A stretch of DNA of 64,000 nucleotides, taken from the NCBI GenBank assembly GCA_003952965.2, contig CM025850.1, positions 2,417,580 through 2,481,579 of the forward strand. The letters are read 5' to 3'. The position numbers were made by a program, and so were the translations under genes. The notes under the pieces were generated by a model, which was not told where the DNA came from, ran no database searches, and worked only from the letters and a program-made list of their open reading frames with translations. This DNA comes from Morella rubra (lineage: Eukaryota > Streptophyta > Magnoliopsida > Fagales > Myricaceae). The number at the start of each line of letters is the position of its first letter. The stretch's first letter is position 1. This document shows positions 36,876-47,626 of this stretch, one piece after another.

Positions 36876-37404
36876 TTTTAAAAGAAAAACTTTGCAACAT
36901 CTATATTTATAAAAACACCTGCATTTTTAATTTGTAATACAAATTTATTTTAATAACCATAATTCATTGATGTAAAAACCTAAGAACAAGGATAATAAAA
37001 GCAAATATAATTCATCATTGATTAAATAACCAAGTCTTACAAGTTTACAACACAAGAGTCTATACAAGTTTCTAACATAAAATAAAAATAACTTTAATCC
37101 TAGCATTAGTAAAAGCAGCTTTAGTACACCATCAGAACCAACACCATCTTCACCAAGTGGTAACTCTACCATTGAAAAGGAGAAACAGGATATGAAAAAA
37201 AAAGAACAATATGCCAATAGCTTGAACAGATGCAATAGAGAGAGATATAGAATACATAGAGGCATTTTAGAGGCACTCCAAAATTCATAAACATAGAAGG
37301 GCATTCCAAAATTCATAAACATAGAGGCATTTTACAATCCTAGCAATAAGATTGGTATTGGCACGTAGCAAGAATTTTACAATTTCTTTGTACAGATAAG
37401 TATG
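36876..37404. other. CACTA-2 interior, no assignable gene
   Basis: AT-rich. A minus frame (37322-36945) is long but leucine/phenylalanine-rich and low in complexity. The part near 37168-37090 (MVELPLGEDGVGSDGV) could be an unrecognised captured exon. Confidence 0.35.
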
Positions 37405-37904
37405 CTATACAGAACTGGCGAAGGCATTGGTAGTGGTGCTTTTCAAAGCCTGAAGCAGAGAACTACAAACTTAGAAAACAGAAAATTTTGACACTAAGAA
37501 CATCATTTTACATTGAGCAAAGATACCTACATCAGACAAAATCTTCATCCTCTCATTCGGCTTTTGCCTTAATTTTTCCACAAGTGAAGATCTTTGAAGG
37601 GTAGATAGGGCTTTTGTGTATCGTTGCAACGACACCAGTGAACACAACTAAAAAAATAAAGTGAAACAAACAACCTCAGATAAAATCCACTATCATATGT
37701 TTAAAACTTGGTTATAAAAAATAACCATAATTCACCTCAAGAGGAAAATAAGTTGGGCGCTTTGGCTTCCTGACATTGATACATGGTAGATCCCTAGAAT
37801 AACGCAATTCTATATGACGATGATTAACAAAATAATCATAAACAGTCACTTCGACCTCATCTTCACCATCCAAATTATTTGCATTTCTCTACTTCAGTGT
37901 AAAT
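37405..37904 (-). pseudogene. Captured AGO4-type Argonaute fragment: three PAZ-region exons with introns
   Basis: Minus exons are 37904-37736, 37647-37531 and 37449-about 37405. The first reads EVEVTVYDYFVNHRHIELRY and PCINVRKPKRPTYFPLE, then a GT donor. The second reads CSLVSLQRYTKALSTLQRSS, LVEKLRQKPNERMKILSD, again with a GT donor. The third begins ALKS after a CAG acceptor and then shifts frame. These match the PAZ domain of the AGO4/6/9 clade. Splice signals and phases are kept between exons, so genomic DNA was copied rather than mRNA. A stop (TAG, 37889-37891) sits where Gln is expected, and GKP has become RKP. N domain, MID and PIWI are absent, so this is no working Argonaute. AGO4 proteins bind 24-nt siRNAs for DNA methylation. 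Confidence 0.85.
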
Positions 37905-38194
37905 CTAAACATGCAAGCATAGAAATTAATCAAAAAACAACAGCACTACAAAGATGCTGAGAAGTTGTTCCTTTCAATATAGCACCTTATGCAACTAAGT
38001 TCTTCCATAGCATTTTGAAAGTCAAGTGATTAGAAGTATGAATTCAAGAATGGACCAATGTCACACTTTGTGTGTAGTATGAGTTTTATCTGTGTGTCCC
38101 AAAAGACATCGGAAGGAACAGAATCAGCAATTCTGTCTTAACAGAGTACATATTATACTGGTATGCAGGCACCTTCTGAACTTGCATGGTACAT

Positions 38195-38337
38195 ACCCAC
38201 GTTGCTAACAATGCACGCCAATGCACAGACACAGATTGCAATACATCATACTGATGCTCAGCAGAAGCCTGACAACTATCACAATAGATCAATGCCACAG
38301 CGAAGCCTTTATCACCACACTTCTGACAAATTGTGGC
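38195..38337 (-). pseudogene. Captured PHD-like zinc-finger exon (AIPP2-like)
   Basis: After a CAG acceptor (38338-38340) the minus strand reads CQKCGDKGFAVALIYCDSCQ, ASAEHQYDVLQ, LLATW, then a GTATGT donor-like sequence. The spacing C-x2-C, then C-x2-C about 12 residues on, then H, resembles the plant PHD-type domain of AIPP2/PAIPP2-like proteins. The expected cysteine after the histidine is an aspartate, so metal binding would be weakened. It lies about 300 bp upstream, on the same strand, of the Argonaute exons. The family call rests on a short stretch and could be another PHD/RING-like protein. Confidence 0.55.
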
Positions 38338-38340
38338 CTG

Positions 38341-40222
38341 CTACGACAAATGTACGGCATCATTGGAACATGCTCGTCAAATACCTATCCATAATGATTA
38401 CATGCATGGATGAGTATCAATAGCCTTCTCATACATACATGCAAACAGACACACATACATGCACACGTAGATTCTTTGTTGTGAAAGGTTGCCAAACTTA
38501 CACCAAGGACATCCATCATTACTACCCACCCTAAATATATTCCCTTGTGAAGGATAAGCAAATCTAGAATCAAGTTCTTTAAAGAAATGTAAAATCAAGT
38601 ACATATGTTCATGCATTTATGCATGAACCACCACAAATAAGCAACCTAAACAGCAAAACTGATATCAAGGAAAAACCGGAGCTTCGTTCAACGAATGTTC
38701 CAAACAAAAAAATAGTTGACTTGTAAAAGATCCTGCCAACTCCCAACCCTCCTCCCTTCTCTGCTGTTTTACTTTCCAATCGCACTTAAATGGATTACAC
38801 CTTGCTTTTGACAAAACAAAACCAAAAATGTTTTCTAATTACTTGCTCTATCTACACAACATATGCAAGTACAATACCAGCAGTTCCATGTCTAATTCAT
38901 AAAGCAGAAGATGTACATGTTATTAAAAAAATTGATCTTAAATTTAATCAACTTTGCATCAGTTCCAAAGAACCATCACAAATCTCCAACAATGTACAAA
39001 TGGTGGGAGCCCCGAACCTCAAAAGAAAAGCATCAAAGAGCTACAAAGGTCTTACAACCAAAGTGCAGTCTTCTATAAATGATTGGACCAGGAAAACATT
39101 CACAAAATCTTTTAAACACAATGCCCTCATTTATTCTGACTAAACTTCAAGCCAAAAAGACTACCTGAAAATGCCATTTTTCCTTCTAAGAACTGGAATG
39201 TCAATGACAAGACGTAATTCACATTACTGAACATAATTGAGGACTTTCAATGCGAAGATAATTATGAACGACCATGTGCTTTGAACTTCAAATAATGAAT
39301 GGTTATAATCCACCATTATCAAAGCACAGCTGAAAGAAGCTATGATCTTTTGCACTATACTTCAGCCATTCAGAGGTAAAAACAAGGCTAAAATGACAAA
39401 TCAATCATGCAGCATAACCACCAAAGGGCAACAGGTCTTTTTAACAAAAACTAGATTTAACTATCAAAAGGAAAGAGCCAGTTGCAAGTCTGCTAAATAT
39501 ATTGACAATAAGTATCCAATTCTATAACCAAGGTACCAAAGGTAGGATCACAGGTTTTAAATCCAAAGCAATAATATTAGGAACATATCTCAGATCACCA
39601 CAAGAATAACAAAGATGAAAGCAGTCAAACCAGAAATATGTTTCCCCTTTTGAAAAGAAATCTAATCAAGCAACCAGCAAGCTTGAATAAGAAATAGGGA
39701 GTTTACATCATTTATAAATACACCAATCAAATTTCATTTGAGACCTAAATTTTAGAGAAAATGTCCTAAGGAACTTCATTTCTTTTGGTGACATAATTAC
39801 CAATTAATTAAGAAATTTATCGTTCAACAAGGTGGGGGTAAATAAAACCAAGAGAAATGAAATCCGAAACCTATCACAAAATTGTTTTCTGTACAAACTA
39901 CTAACAATGAAAAATTGAAGCTTTTTTCAGTTAACAAAACATTATTAAGAAGCAAATTCACAAAATAGCCTTAGTGCACTAGATGTACATAAAGAATAAG
40001 CTAACAGAAAACAATAATTCTTTATTTTAAAATTACGTGTTCATGAACATCAATAAAGAAAAACAAGAGAATGAATGAGATTGTTGCAAAACCGGGAAGG
40101 AAAATTGAGGTGACCAACAAATGAATTCAATTCACCAAATCCTTGATCCAAATTAAGTGTTGTTGGTTAAATCCTTCCAATTGAGGATCAAATGATGTAC
40201 CAAAAAGAATTAATTTAAGGAT
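38341..40222. other. CACTA-2 interior, intron-like AT-rich DNA
   Basis: No domain is recognised in any frame. The longest plus frame (38790-39143) is unsupported. The minus strand is T-rich with scattered splice-like sites, as expected of intronic or intergenic DNA captured with the exons. Confidence 0.45.
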
Positions 40223-40227
40223 GGAAC

Positions 40228-40514
40228 TGTTGAGACCCAGTCATCTGCCACCTCAGATGCCACTACAGTAGCACCTATCTCCTCTCCAGGTCAGCTCACA
40301 GGACCGCCTCTAGAGCCTTCTACACAGCATCAGAGAGATAAAGACGATTCGGGCGTTACGTGAGCTGTCTCATGAGAAACTTGCCTAGATGCCACTGCTC
40401 ACGAGAGAATATTATTCTATTAGAGGTTGTTTGGTTTGTTAGCCTTTGTCTATATATATTGCACTTGTATACCAAGTTCTTCAATGAGAATAGAAAATTC
40501 TTTACAATTTATCA
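40228..40514 (+). repeat. 5' LTR of copia-2
   Basis: 287 bp, TGTTGAGACC...TTATCA, with a TATATATATT box about 85 bp from its end. Its partner is at 44556-44842. Confidence 0.92.
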
Positions 40515-40544
40515 TGGTATCAAAGGCCTAAAGGACTCACGTCC

Positions 40545-41445
40545 ATGGTAGAAACACCTCCTTCCCAGCCGCCTATGACCAATACTGTCTCCACTACCAT
40601 TGCACCTACTCTCTCCTCTCTTCCTCATCTTGTCACTGTTAAACTAACCAATGAAAATTATCTCCTATGGCGCACCCAGTTGCTGCCCTATTTTCATGGT
40701 CAGAGACTTTTCGGCTACATAAATGGTTCTATACCAAGCCTTGCCAAGTTTCAGACCGATGACACCACCCTCAACCCTGCCTTTCTCTCTTGGTACCAAC
40801 AAGACCAACTCATCCTCAGTGCAATTATCTCCTCTCTCTCAGAACCTCTCATAGCTCAAATCATTGGGGGAAACTTCCTCTTGTTTTGCTTGGCTCACCC
40901 TTGAGACCCTCTTTACCTCTAAGTCCCAAGCTCGCTTGGTTCATCTTCAATATCAACTTGCAACTCTTCGCAAAAATAATGACTCCATCTTTGTTTATTA
41001 TCACAAGGTGAAGCTCATGGCAGACACCCTTGTTGCAGCCGGAAAGTCTCTCTCTGACTCAGAATTCACTACGTACCTTTTGGATGGACTTGGGTCAGAT
41101 TTTGACTCCCTGGTCACCTCCATCACCACTTGGTTTGATCCCATTTCCCATGATGTTCTATTTAGCCATCTCCTTATGCACGGGGCTAGACTCTCTCATC
41201 ATTCTAGTCATGATATTTCAGCCAAAATCACTACCAAATAGACCCACCCTCCTTTGCTTCCGCTACCCAACTCTAGCGGTGGTTTTCATGGTGGTTTTCA
41301 AGGTCAGCGTGGATGTGGTCGTGGCTCCTGTGGCTGCGACCGTGGGGGACGTCAACCTCCACCTTTTCCAGACACAAGACCCGTTTGCCAAGTTTGTTCT
41401 AAGCCTGGCCACATAGCTCTTGTGTGTTATAACAGATTTAACCAA
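40545..41445 (+). pseudogene. copia-2 gag with CCHC knuckle
   Basis: The frame starts MVETPPSQPPM. The gag N-block reads TVKLTNENYLLWRTQLLPYF. A frameshift near 40870 leads to SQARLVHLQYQLATLRKNND, YYHKVKLMADTLVAAGKSLS and LLDGLGSDFDSLV. A stop ends this at 41239. The knuckle CQVCSKPGHIALVC follows in a third frame (about 41388-41430). Confidence 0.85.
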
Positions 41446-42560
41446 GCTTTTCAGGCCCTCCCTCCTCCATTTGTTTCTGCCAGCTACACTGCCCTTCCTT
41501 CCGGGTCTCCTCAACCTGTCTCAGCTCCCCTAGATCCAACTTGGTACCCTGATACGGCAACCACTGACCACAAGACCTCCAATTTTCAGAATCTCTGTTT
41601 CTCTCAACCTTACCTCGATGATGATCAAGTTCGTATTGGAGATGGTACCTCTCTTTCCATCCATAATACCGGTAGCTCCTCTTTTTCCACTCCCTCTCGG
41701 TCTCTTTATTTAGCTAATTTACTGCATGTTCCCTCTCTCACTAAGAACTTGGTCTTTGTTCGAAAATTTTGTTTGGATAACCGTGTCTTTCTTGAGTTTC
41801 ATCCTACATTCTTTCTTGTGAAGGATTCGGTCACTAAGGAGGCTCTTCTCCACAGCACAACTAGAAATGGGCTTTATGCTTTTCCGTCCGCTACTCCTGT
41901 GTCTCCTTCTCTGTCTCCTGTTGCTTTTCTTGGTGAATGTACCACTATCCCCGCCTGGCACCATCGCATGGGTCACCCCTCCTTTCGTCTTGCACAGTCC
42001 ATGTTGCACTAATTTCAGCTTCCGGTTTTGTCCTCTGCCGTGTCTGTGTGCTCTTTCCACCGTTCCATCAAATGCCATGCACTACCTTTTCACGGCTCCT
42101 TGTCTCACTCGTTAGCTCCTTTGCAGCACATACACACAGATCTGTGGGGCCCATCTCCCATTTGATCTGTTTCTGGTTTTCGCTACTACGTAGCTTTTGT
42201 TGACGACTACAGTGGTTACACTTGGTTGTACCCTCTTAACTACAAATATGATGTTTTCTCCATGTTTCTTTCTTTTCAAAAGTTAGTTGAGAACCATTTT
42301 ACTTCTCGTATTAAATCGGTACAATCTGACTGGGGTGGTGAATTCTAGTCCCTTCATAAACACTTCATTGACACTGGTATTTTGCATCGTGTTTCGTGCC
42401 CCCAAGTTCCCCAATAGAATGGTACGGCAGAGAGAAAACATAGACATATTGTTGAGACTGGCTTCACCCTTATGGCTCACGTGTCTGTACCTCACAAGTT
42501 TTGGCTTGAGGCCTTTAGCACAGCTGTCTACCTGATTAACCGAATGCCCTCTCCCACTGT
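41446..42560 (+). pseudogene. copia-2 protease remnant, GAG-pre-integrase and integrase
   Basis: Weak protease homology is followed by LLHVPSLTKNLVFVRKFC and the zinc-binding HHRMGHPSF. The integrase catalytic blocks are still visible: HTDLWGP (D), VQSDWGGEF (D) and NGTAERKHRH (E), with AFVDDYSGYTWLY between. Stops sit after several of these blocks, for example in the third-frame piece at 42.0-42.18 kb. Confidence 0.82.
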
Positions 42561-43229
42561 CAGACGTCTCTCTCCTTTTTTTTTTTACTTTATAAAACCC
42601 GACCTGATTACCTTTTTCTCCGTACCTTTGGCTGCTCCTGCTGGCCTCACCTACGTGCCTATACCAGTAATAAATTTCAACCCTGGTCCCTTCTATGTGC
42701 TTTCCTCGGGTACAGCTCTTTACACAAGGGATACTTATGTCACCACATTCCTACAGGCCGTACATATATATGTCCACATGTTGTTTTTGAAGAAACAACT
42801 TTTCCTTTTCACACGTCTCCTTCCTCTAGTATCTCACCTACTCCTATTTTGTCTCATCCTGCTATTTTGCCGTTACCTTTGGCTATCCCACCTACTCTCC
42901 CATCACCTCAAGTGGTCCCCTCCTCTACACCTTTATCTCCCCACCCTGCCCCTCCACCTAACTCCACTGAGATGCCTTCTCCTAATCTCTCCCCTATACC
43001 TCAGCCCCCTCCCCCACCGCCTAAGATTTCCACGCGTGCCTCTCACAATATTCGTCGTCCAAAAATTTGAACAGATGGCACCATTTGTTGGCCCCCTCGT
43101 GCCCATCTCTCTTCTATCTCCTCTATACCCGAGGAACCAACTTCTTTTACTGAGGCTAATAGGTTTCCTGAGTGGCGTCATACGATGCAGCTTGAGTTTC
43201 AAGCTCTCCTTAACAATCACACATAGACA

Positions 43230-44345
43230 TTGGTTCCTCCCTCTACCTCTACTAACATTATTGGTTGCAGGTGGATTTTTAAAACTAAGAGACATGCTAA
43301 TGGTTCTTTGGAGCGTAGGAAGGCAAGCCTTGTCGCTAAAGGCTACCATCAAGTTCCAGGGGTGGATTACACTGAGACATTTAGTCCTGTTGTCAAGCCT
43401 ACTACAGTGTGATTGGGTCTCTCTCTTACTATCTCTGCTCAGTGGCCTCTTCACCAATTGGATATTCAGAACGCTTTTCTTCATGGAGAACTCACAGAGA
43501 CCGTTTTCATGAGTCAACCTCCTGGTTTCCATCATCCGGATTTTTCAGACCACCTCTGTCATCTCCACAAGGCCTTGTATGGTCTTAAACATGCCCCTCG
43601 TGCCTGGTTTCATCGCCTTAGTCGACGTCTTCTCGAGCTTGGTTTTACTGCATCCCAGTCTGACTCTTTTCTGTTCTTATATGTTCGAGTGAAAGACCTA
43701 GGTGACCTCTCTTATTTCTTGGGCGTTCAAGTCCACCTCTCCTCTAATGGTCTTCTTTTATCACAGAAAAAGTATATTCATGACCTTTTGACCAGGTCCC
43801 ATATGCTTTCTGCCAAACCCATTTCCTCACCTATGGCGTCCACCACTCAACTTTCTGCACATCTTGGTGATCTCTATCCTGATGCCACGAGTTATAAAAG
43901 TATTGTTGGTGGCCTTCAATATTGCTCCTTCACTCGCCCGGATCTTGCGTTTGCTGTTAGTAAAGTCTGCCAGTTCATGCACACTCTTAGGATTCCCCAT
44001 TGGCAAGCTGTTAAACACATTTTGCGTTATTTACATCACACGTCTCACAATGGGTTACTGCTTCGCTCCTCCATTTCTCCCTCTCTCATGGCCTTCTCCA
44101 ATGCCGATTAGGCCGGTTGCCCTGATGATCATCGTTCTACTAGTGGCCACTGTGTTTTCTTCGGCAATAACCTCATCTCTTGGAGTTCTCGTAAACAGCC
44201 CATGGTGGCTCGATCTAGCATCGAAGCAGAGTACAAATGTGTTTCTAATACCACTGTTGAGATTACCTGGGTTCAGTCTCTCCTTTGAGAACTTGGTGTT
44301 TTTCTTCCCAAACCTCCCATTTTATGGTGTGATAACTTGGGGGTG
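43230..44345 (+). pseudogene. copia-2 reverse transcriptase and RNase H, RT active site deleted
   Basis: Readable blocks are [60 protein letters not shown] and HKALYGLKHAPRAWF. The frame then goes from SQSDSFLFLY straight to VKDLGDLSYFLGVQ. The segment that should hold YVDD (about 43679-43695) is absent without loss of frame. RNase H ([29 protein letters not shown]) follows after a stop at 44109-44111. Confidence 0.85.
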
Positions 44346-44555
44346 ACTTATCTCTCTGTGAATCTTGTACTCCATTCCAGAACGAAACACGTCGACATTG
44401 ACGTTCATTTCGTCTGGGACCGTGTTGCCAACGGCTCTCTCATTGTTTCGTTCATCTCCAGTGCCGATCAGCTAGCAGATATTTTTACAAAGCCTCTTTC
44501 CATCTCTCGATTTCAGTCTCACTATTGTTCCACTCCCGTTCAATTTGCAATGGGA

Positions 44556-44842
44556 TGTTGAGACCCAATCATCTGCCACCTCAGATGCCACTATAGCAAC
44601 ACATATCTCCTTTCCAGCTCAGCTCATAGTACCGCCTCTAGAGCCTTCTACACAGCCTCAAAGAGATAAAGACGATTCGGGCGTTACGTGAGCTGTCTCG
44701 TGAGAGACCTGCCTGCATGCCACTTCTCGCGAGAGAATATTATTCTGTTAGAGGTTGTTAGGTTTGTTAGCCTTTGTCTATATATACTGCACTTGTATAC
44801 CGATTTCTTCAATGAGAATAGAAAATTCTTTACAATTTATCA
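44556..44842 (+). repeat. 3' LTR of copia-2
   Basis: 287 bp, matching the 5' LTR along its full length. It is followed by AGAAC. Confidence 0.92.
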
Positions 44843-45094
44843 AGAACAACTTCCCTTGCATGTACAACCCCTCTTTCGCTTCAATGCCGAACAACTTCAA
44901 ATAATTTTTTGTAGAAAACCAAAATCAACATGTAGTAATTGGAAAGAAACAGAGGAAAATGCGCGATAATATTTATTCTTTCATTTGGGAAGGGAGAAAT
45001 ATTTGAAACCTACCATTTGGGCTTAGTTCCCCTGAGTCTAGTTCCCAAAGAGAAAAGAAAGGCCATCACAATACATTGGTTGGCTAAGGAGAAA

Positions 45095-45380
45095 AAGTGT
45101 TGACATACCATTTTCGGTCAAATTAGAGTTTGCCGGCAAGGAAGAAGAGGATGACGAAGGACAAGAAGGGAGAGGGAGCGAGAGAGATTGAGAGATTTCG
45201 AGGGAGAGGGAGCTTGAGGGAGATCTGGAGCTTCGACATAGAGGGGAGGGGCTGGAGCTTCGAGGAAGAGGGAGGGTTGGAGATTTCGATGAAGAGGGGA
45301 GGGGCGCTGTCGACGGAGAGGGCAGCGATCGGAGGGGCTGGAGCTTCTTCGACGAAGAGGGGGCTAGAGACTTAGAGATT
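45095..45380 (-). promoter_or_regulatory. Leader-like CT-rich segment with possible first exon in CACTA-2
   Basis: On minus, 45380-45110 is strongly CT-rich with CTCTCTC and CCCTCTTC runs, like a plant 5' UTR. It is followed by GAAAATG|GTATGTC (ATG plus donor-like GT) near 45105. It points toward the captured exons on the same strand, so it could drive a chimeric transcript. That is inference; no TATA box is clear. Confidence 0.35.
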
Positions 45381-45769
45381 TTTCACAAGTAGGGCGGGGG
45401 GGAGCGGGAAGGGTTTAATTTAAAGGGAGAGAAACGGTGAGTTTTGACATTTTTTAAGACAAGTCAAAACTCACCGTTTTGAACGTTTTTTTTTTTTAAA
45501 AAAAAAATTTGTAGTTTTTCAGTTTTTTTAATAATAAGCTATATACATGTTATGTGTTTTTAGTAAATTAAAACTAGTTGTAATTTGTAATAGTATTTAA
45601 AAATCTTTATACTTAGTATTAAATACATAGCATATTATTTTACACTCTTTTTTATAACAAGTATAATAATCTTAATTAAAATAAGTTGGTAGTAATAATA
45701 TATAATACTTATAATTTAAAAGTATAATGCCTTCTATATAACATTGCATGATTTCTATATATAAAGGTG

Positions 45770-46240
45770 TAAGCTACATCGGCGATCACTCTGACCGTCG
45801 CTGTAGATACTAAATTTCTAGCAGCATTTTGTGCACAAACGCTGCTAGAAATTAGACCTATAGCGGCATTCACAAACGCTGCTAGAAATTAAACCTATAG
45901 GGGCGGTCACAGTGACCACCGCTATAGCTTACACCTATAGCAGTGTTTTTTTAAAACACGCTGCTAAAAATTAGGCATTTAGCGCTATAGGTAAAAATTT
46001 TAGCGGCATTTTGCAAAAAACGCCGCTAAAAGGGGTCTATAGCGACGGTCACTGTGACCGCCGCTATAGGTAAAACTTTTAGAGGTGTTTTTCAAAAAAG
46101 GCCCCTAAAGTGGGTCTGTAGCGGCGATCAGCGACCATCGCTATAGGTCGTTTGTAGCGGCGTTTGTGGACAAACGCCACTAAGACACCCTTTAGCGGCA
46201 TTTTTTGCGACCGCTGCTAAAAAGATTGCCATTAAAGACT
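45770..46240. repeat. CACTA-2 right subterminal repeats
   Basis: Dense units such as GCTGCTAGAAATTA, CGCCGCTA, TAGCGGC(G/A) and CACCGCTATAG alternate in orientation over about 470 bp, ending at GTAGTG (46255). They match the units at the left end. Confidence 0.85.
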
Positions 46241-46258
46241 TGTTTTTTTGTAGTGTAA

Positions 46259-47626
46259 AATGAACATTTCAAAGGTTATACCAAGTACAAGAGTTATGTC
46301 GGGTAATAATTAGCTCAAAAGGCCAGATCATCTCCTCAGGAAAAATAGATTAATTTTAAACTCCCATAAAAACAAGTAGAATATAAAAGAATTTGCTGAG
46401 GACAGTTTATATTCATATTTTGGGATTTTGGAGAGTTCGAAACGAAATCAAAGCAACACAAAACATAAACTAGGAATATAATATGCATTAAAGTAAATGA
46501 AGGAAAATAAATAACGTTAAGTAAATAATGGAAAGTAAATGACAGAAAATAAATGACAAGGAATAAAAAAAAAAAAAACAAGATTCATGGATTCAATAAT
46601 ATCGTCTTGTTACAACCTAAGATTCAAGCTAAAAGGGGAAAAAAAAAAAAGAAAAAGAAAAAGAACATAATCCAAAAGTGAAATAGAAATTACAGGAAAT
46701 TAAAAGGCAAGAAACTTAATTCTAAATCGTAGGAATTGAATACAAGACATTGGAATATTAAAGGATAAAAGAAACTAAAATAAAAACTGAAAATAATGTA
46801 TGAAAAATAAAACTTGATGTTGGAAACCGTGAGAAAATAGAAGAAATTTGAACCATTAATGTATGTAGAATTTGGTCTTCTCTCTCTTCGCTTTTTAAAG
46901 GATACATATTTCTCCATCAAATCATTTTTTTTCACTCTCTCTTCACTTTTTCAGTAATTTCCATACTTCAAAATTTTAACCACCCCAAAATTTTAGCACT
47001 CAAACATCGCCAAATTTGCGGAGATGACATTTACGTGTGAACGAAGAATTTTACAGCGTTCGGACAAATTGTTTTCATTCGAACTCGTTTGAACATTTTT
47101 TTAAGGTTTTTAGGAAAATTAAAAGTTTTGTATTATGAACAAGAAATCTAAATGAGAGGGGTTGGGCTTCAATGTTCAAACGGGTTCGAATGATTAAGTT
47201 ACATTGGAACGGAATTCTTCTCGTCTTGGAAGGGTACTTTTTGGCACGGAACAAAATTTACATCCCAAAAAACCTTTTGTAACGAGTTTGTTAGGACAGT
47301 TGGCACGACGAACGAAATTCAGGTTTTTTGGGACTGCAAAATCCGTCCAAAAAAAAAAATTTGTTGTAGTGCACAAACAATATATGACTGAGATAGTGAC
47401 TCTTCATTAATATCAATAGTTAGCTGGATAGAGGGTGTGAAATAAAAGTAAAGCCCCATAAATCAACGGCATATAATCCGACTCGAAGTCATATTCATAC
47501 AGCATAATTCGAAAATACTGGGTCCCCCCCGAAGAAGGACAAAGGCAGAGCTGACAAACAAAGTCAAGCAGCTGAAGCTAGCTGAATCAGTAAGGCCAAA
47601 TCAAAAGTTCCGGCGGCTTAATTTTT
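46259..47626. other. Intergenic, with a foldback-like inverted repeat
   Basis: CATTCGAACTCGTTTGAACATT (47077-47098) is repeated in inverse at 47170-47191 with one mismatch, and partial similarity extends outward. The right arm runs to TTGTTGTAGTG (47361-47371), a CACTACAACAA-type end. A foldback or MITE with an eroded left arm is plausible. A homopurine/A-rich stretch lies at 46565-46670. No gene seen. Confidence 0.45.

Larger units (their letters stand above)
40228..44842 (+). mobile_element. Ty1/copia-2, Ale/Retrofit-like, nested in CACTA-2
   Basis: Two 287-bp LTRs (40228-40514, 44556-44842) start TGTTGAGACCCA and end ACAATTTATCA. They differ at about two dozen sites by eye, so the insertion is not recent. 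The PBS TGGTATCAAAGGC follows the 5' LTR. Flanks GGAAC and AGAAC look like a TSD with one change. The order gag, protease, integrase, RT, RNase H is that of copia. Stops and frameshifts interrupt each domain, and the RT active-site segment is missing. Confidence 0.92.
36778..46255. mobile_element. CACTA-2: non-autonomous CACTA element carrying host gene fragments
   Basis: Left end CACTACAAAAAATAGGGC and right end (complement) CACTACAAAAAAACAAG are flanked by the 3-bp repeat TAA (36775-36777 and 46256-46258), the CACTA signature. Subterminal regions hold many GCGGCG/CGCTATAG-type units at both ends. I find no TNP2 or En/Spm transposase domain. The interior on minus carries AGO-type exons (37.41-37.90 kb) and a PHD-like exon (38.2-38.34 kb), plus a leader-like segment near 45.1-45.38 kb. 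A copia element (40228-44842) is nested inside. Confidence 0.9.

Noticed and set aside
38790-39143. Plus-strand 117-residue frame in CACTA-2
   Set aside because: No recognised motif, and the composition is like reversed intron sequence of the minus-strand cargo.
42472-43512. Long 346-residue plus frame in copia-2
   Set aside because: Its start overlaps real integrase sequence, but most of it is in the wrong frame relative to the RT blocks at 43230-44111, and it is leucine/proline-rich by base composition.
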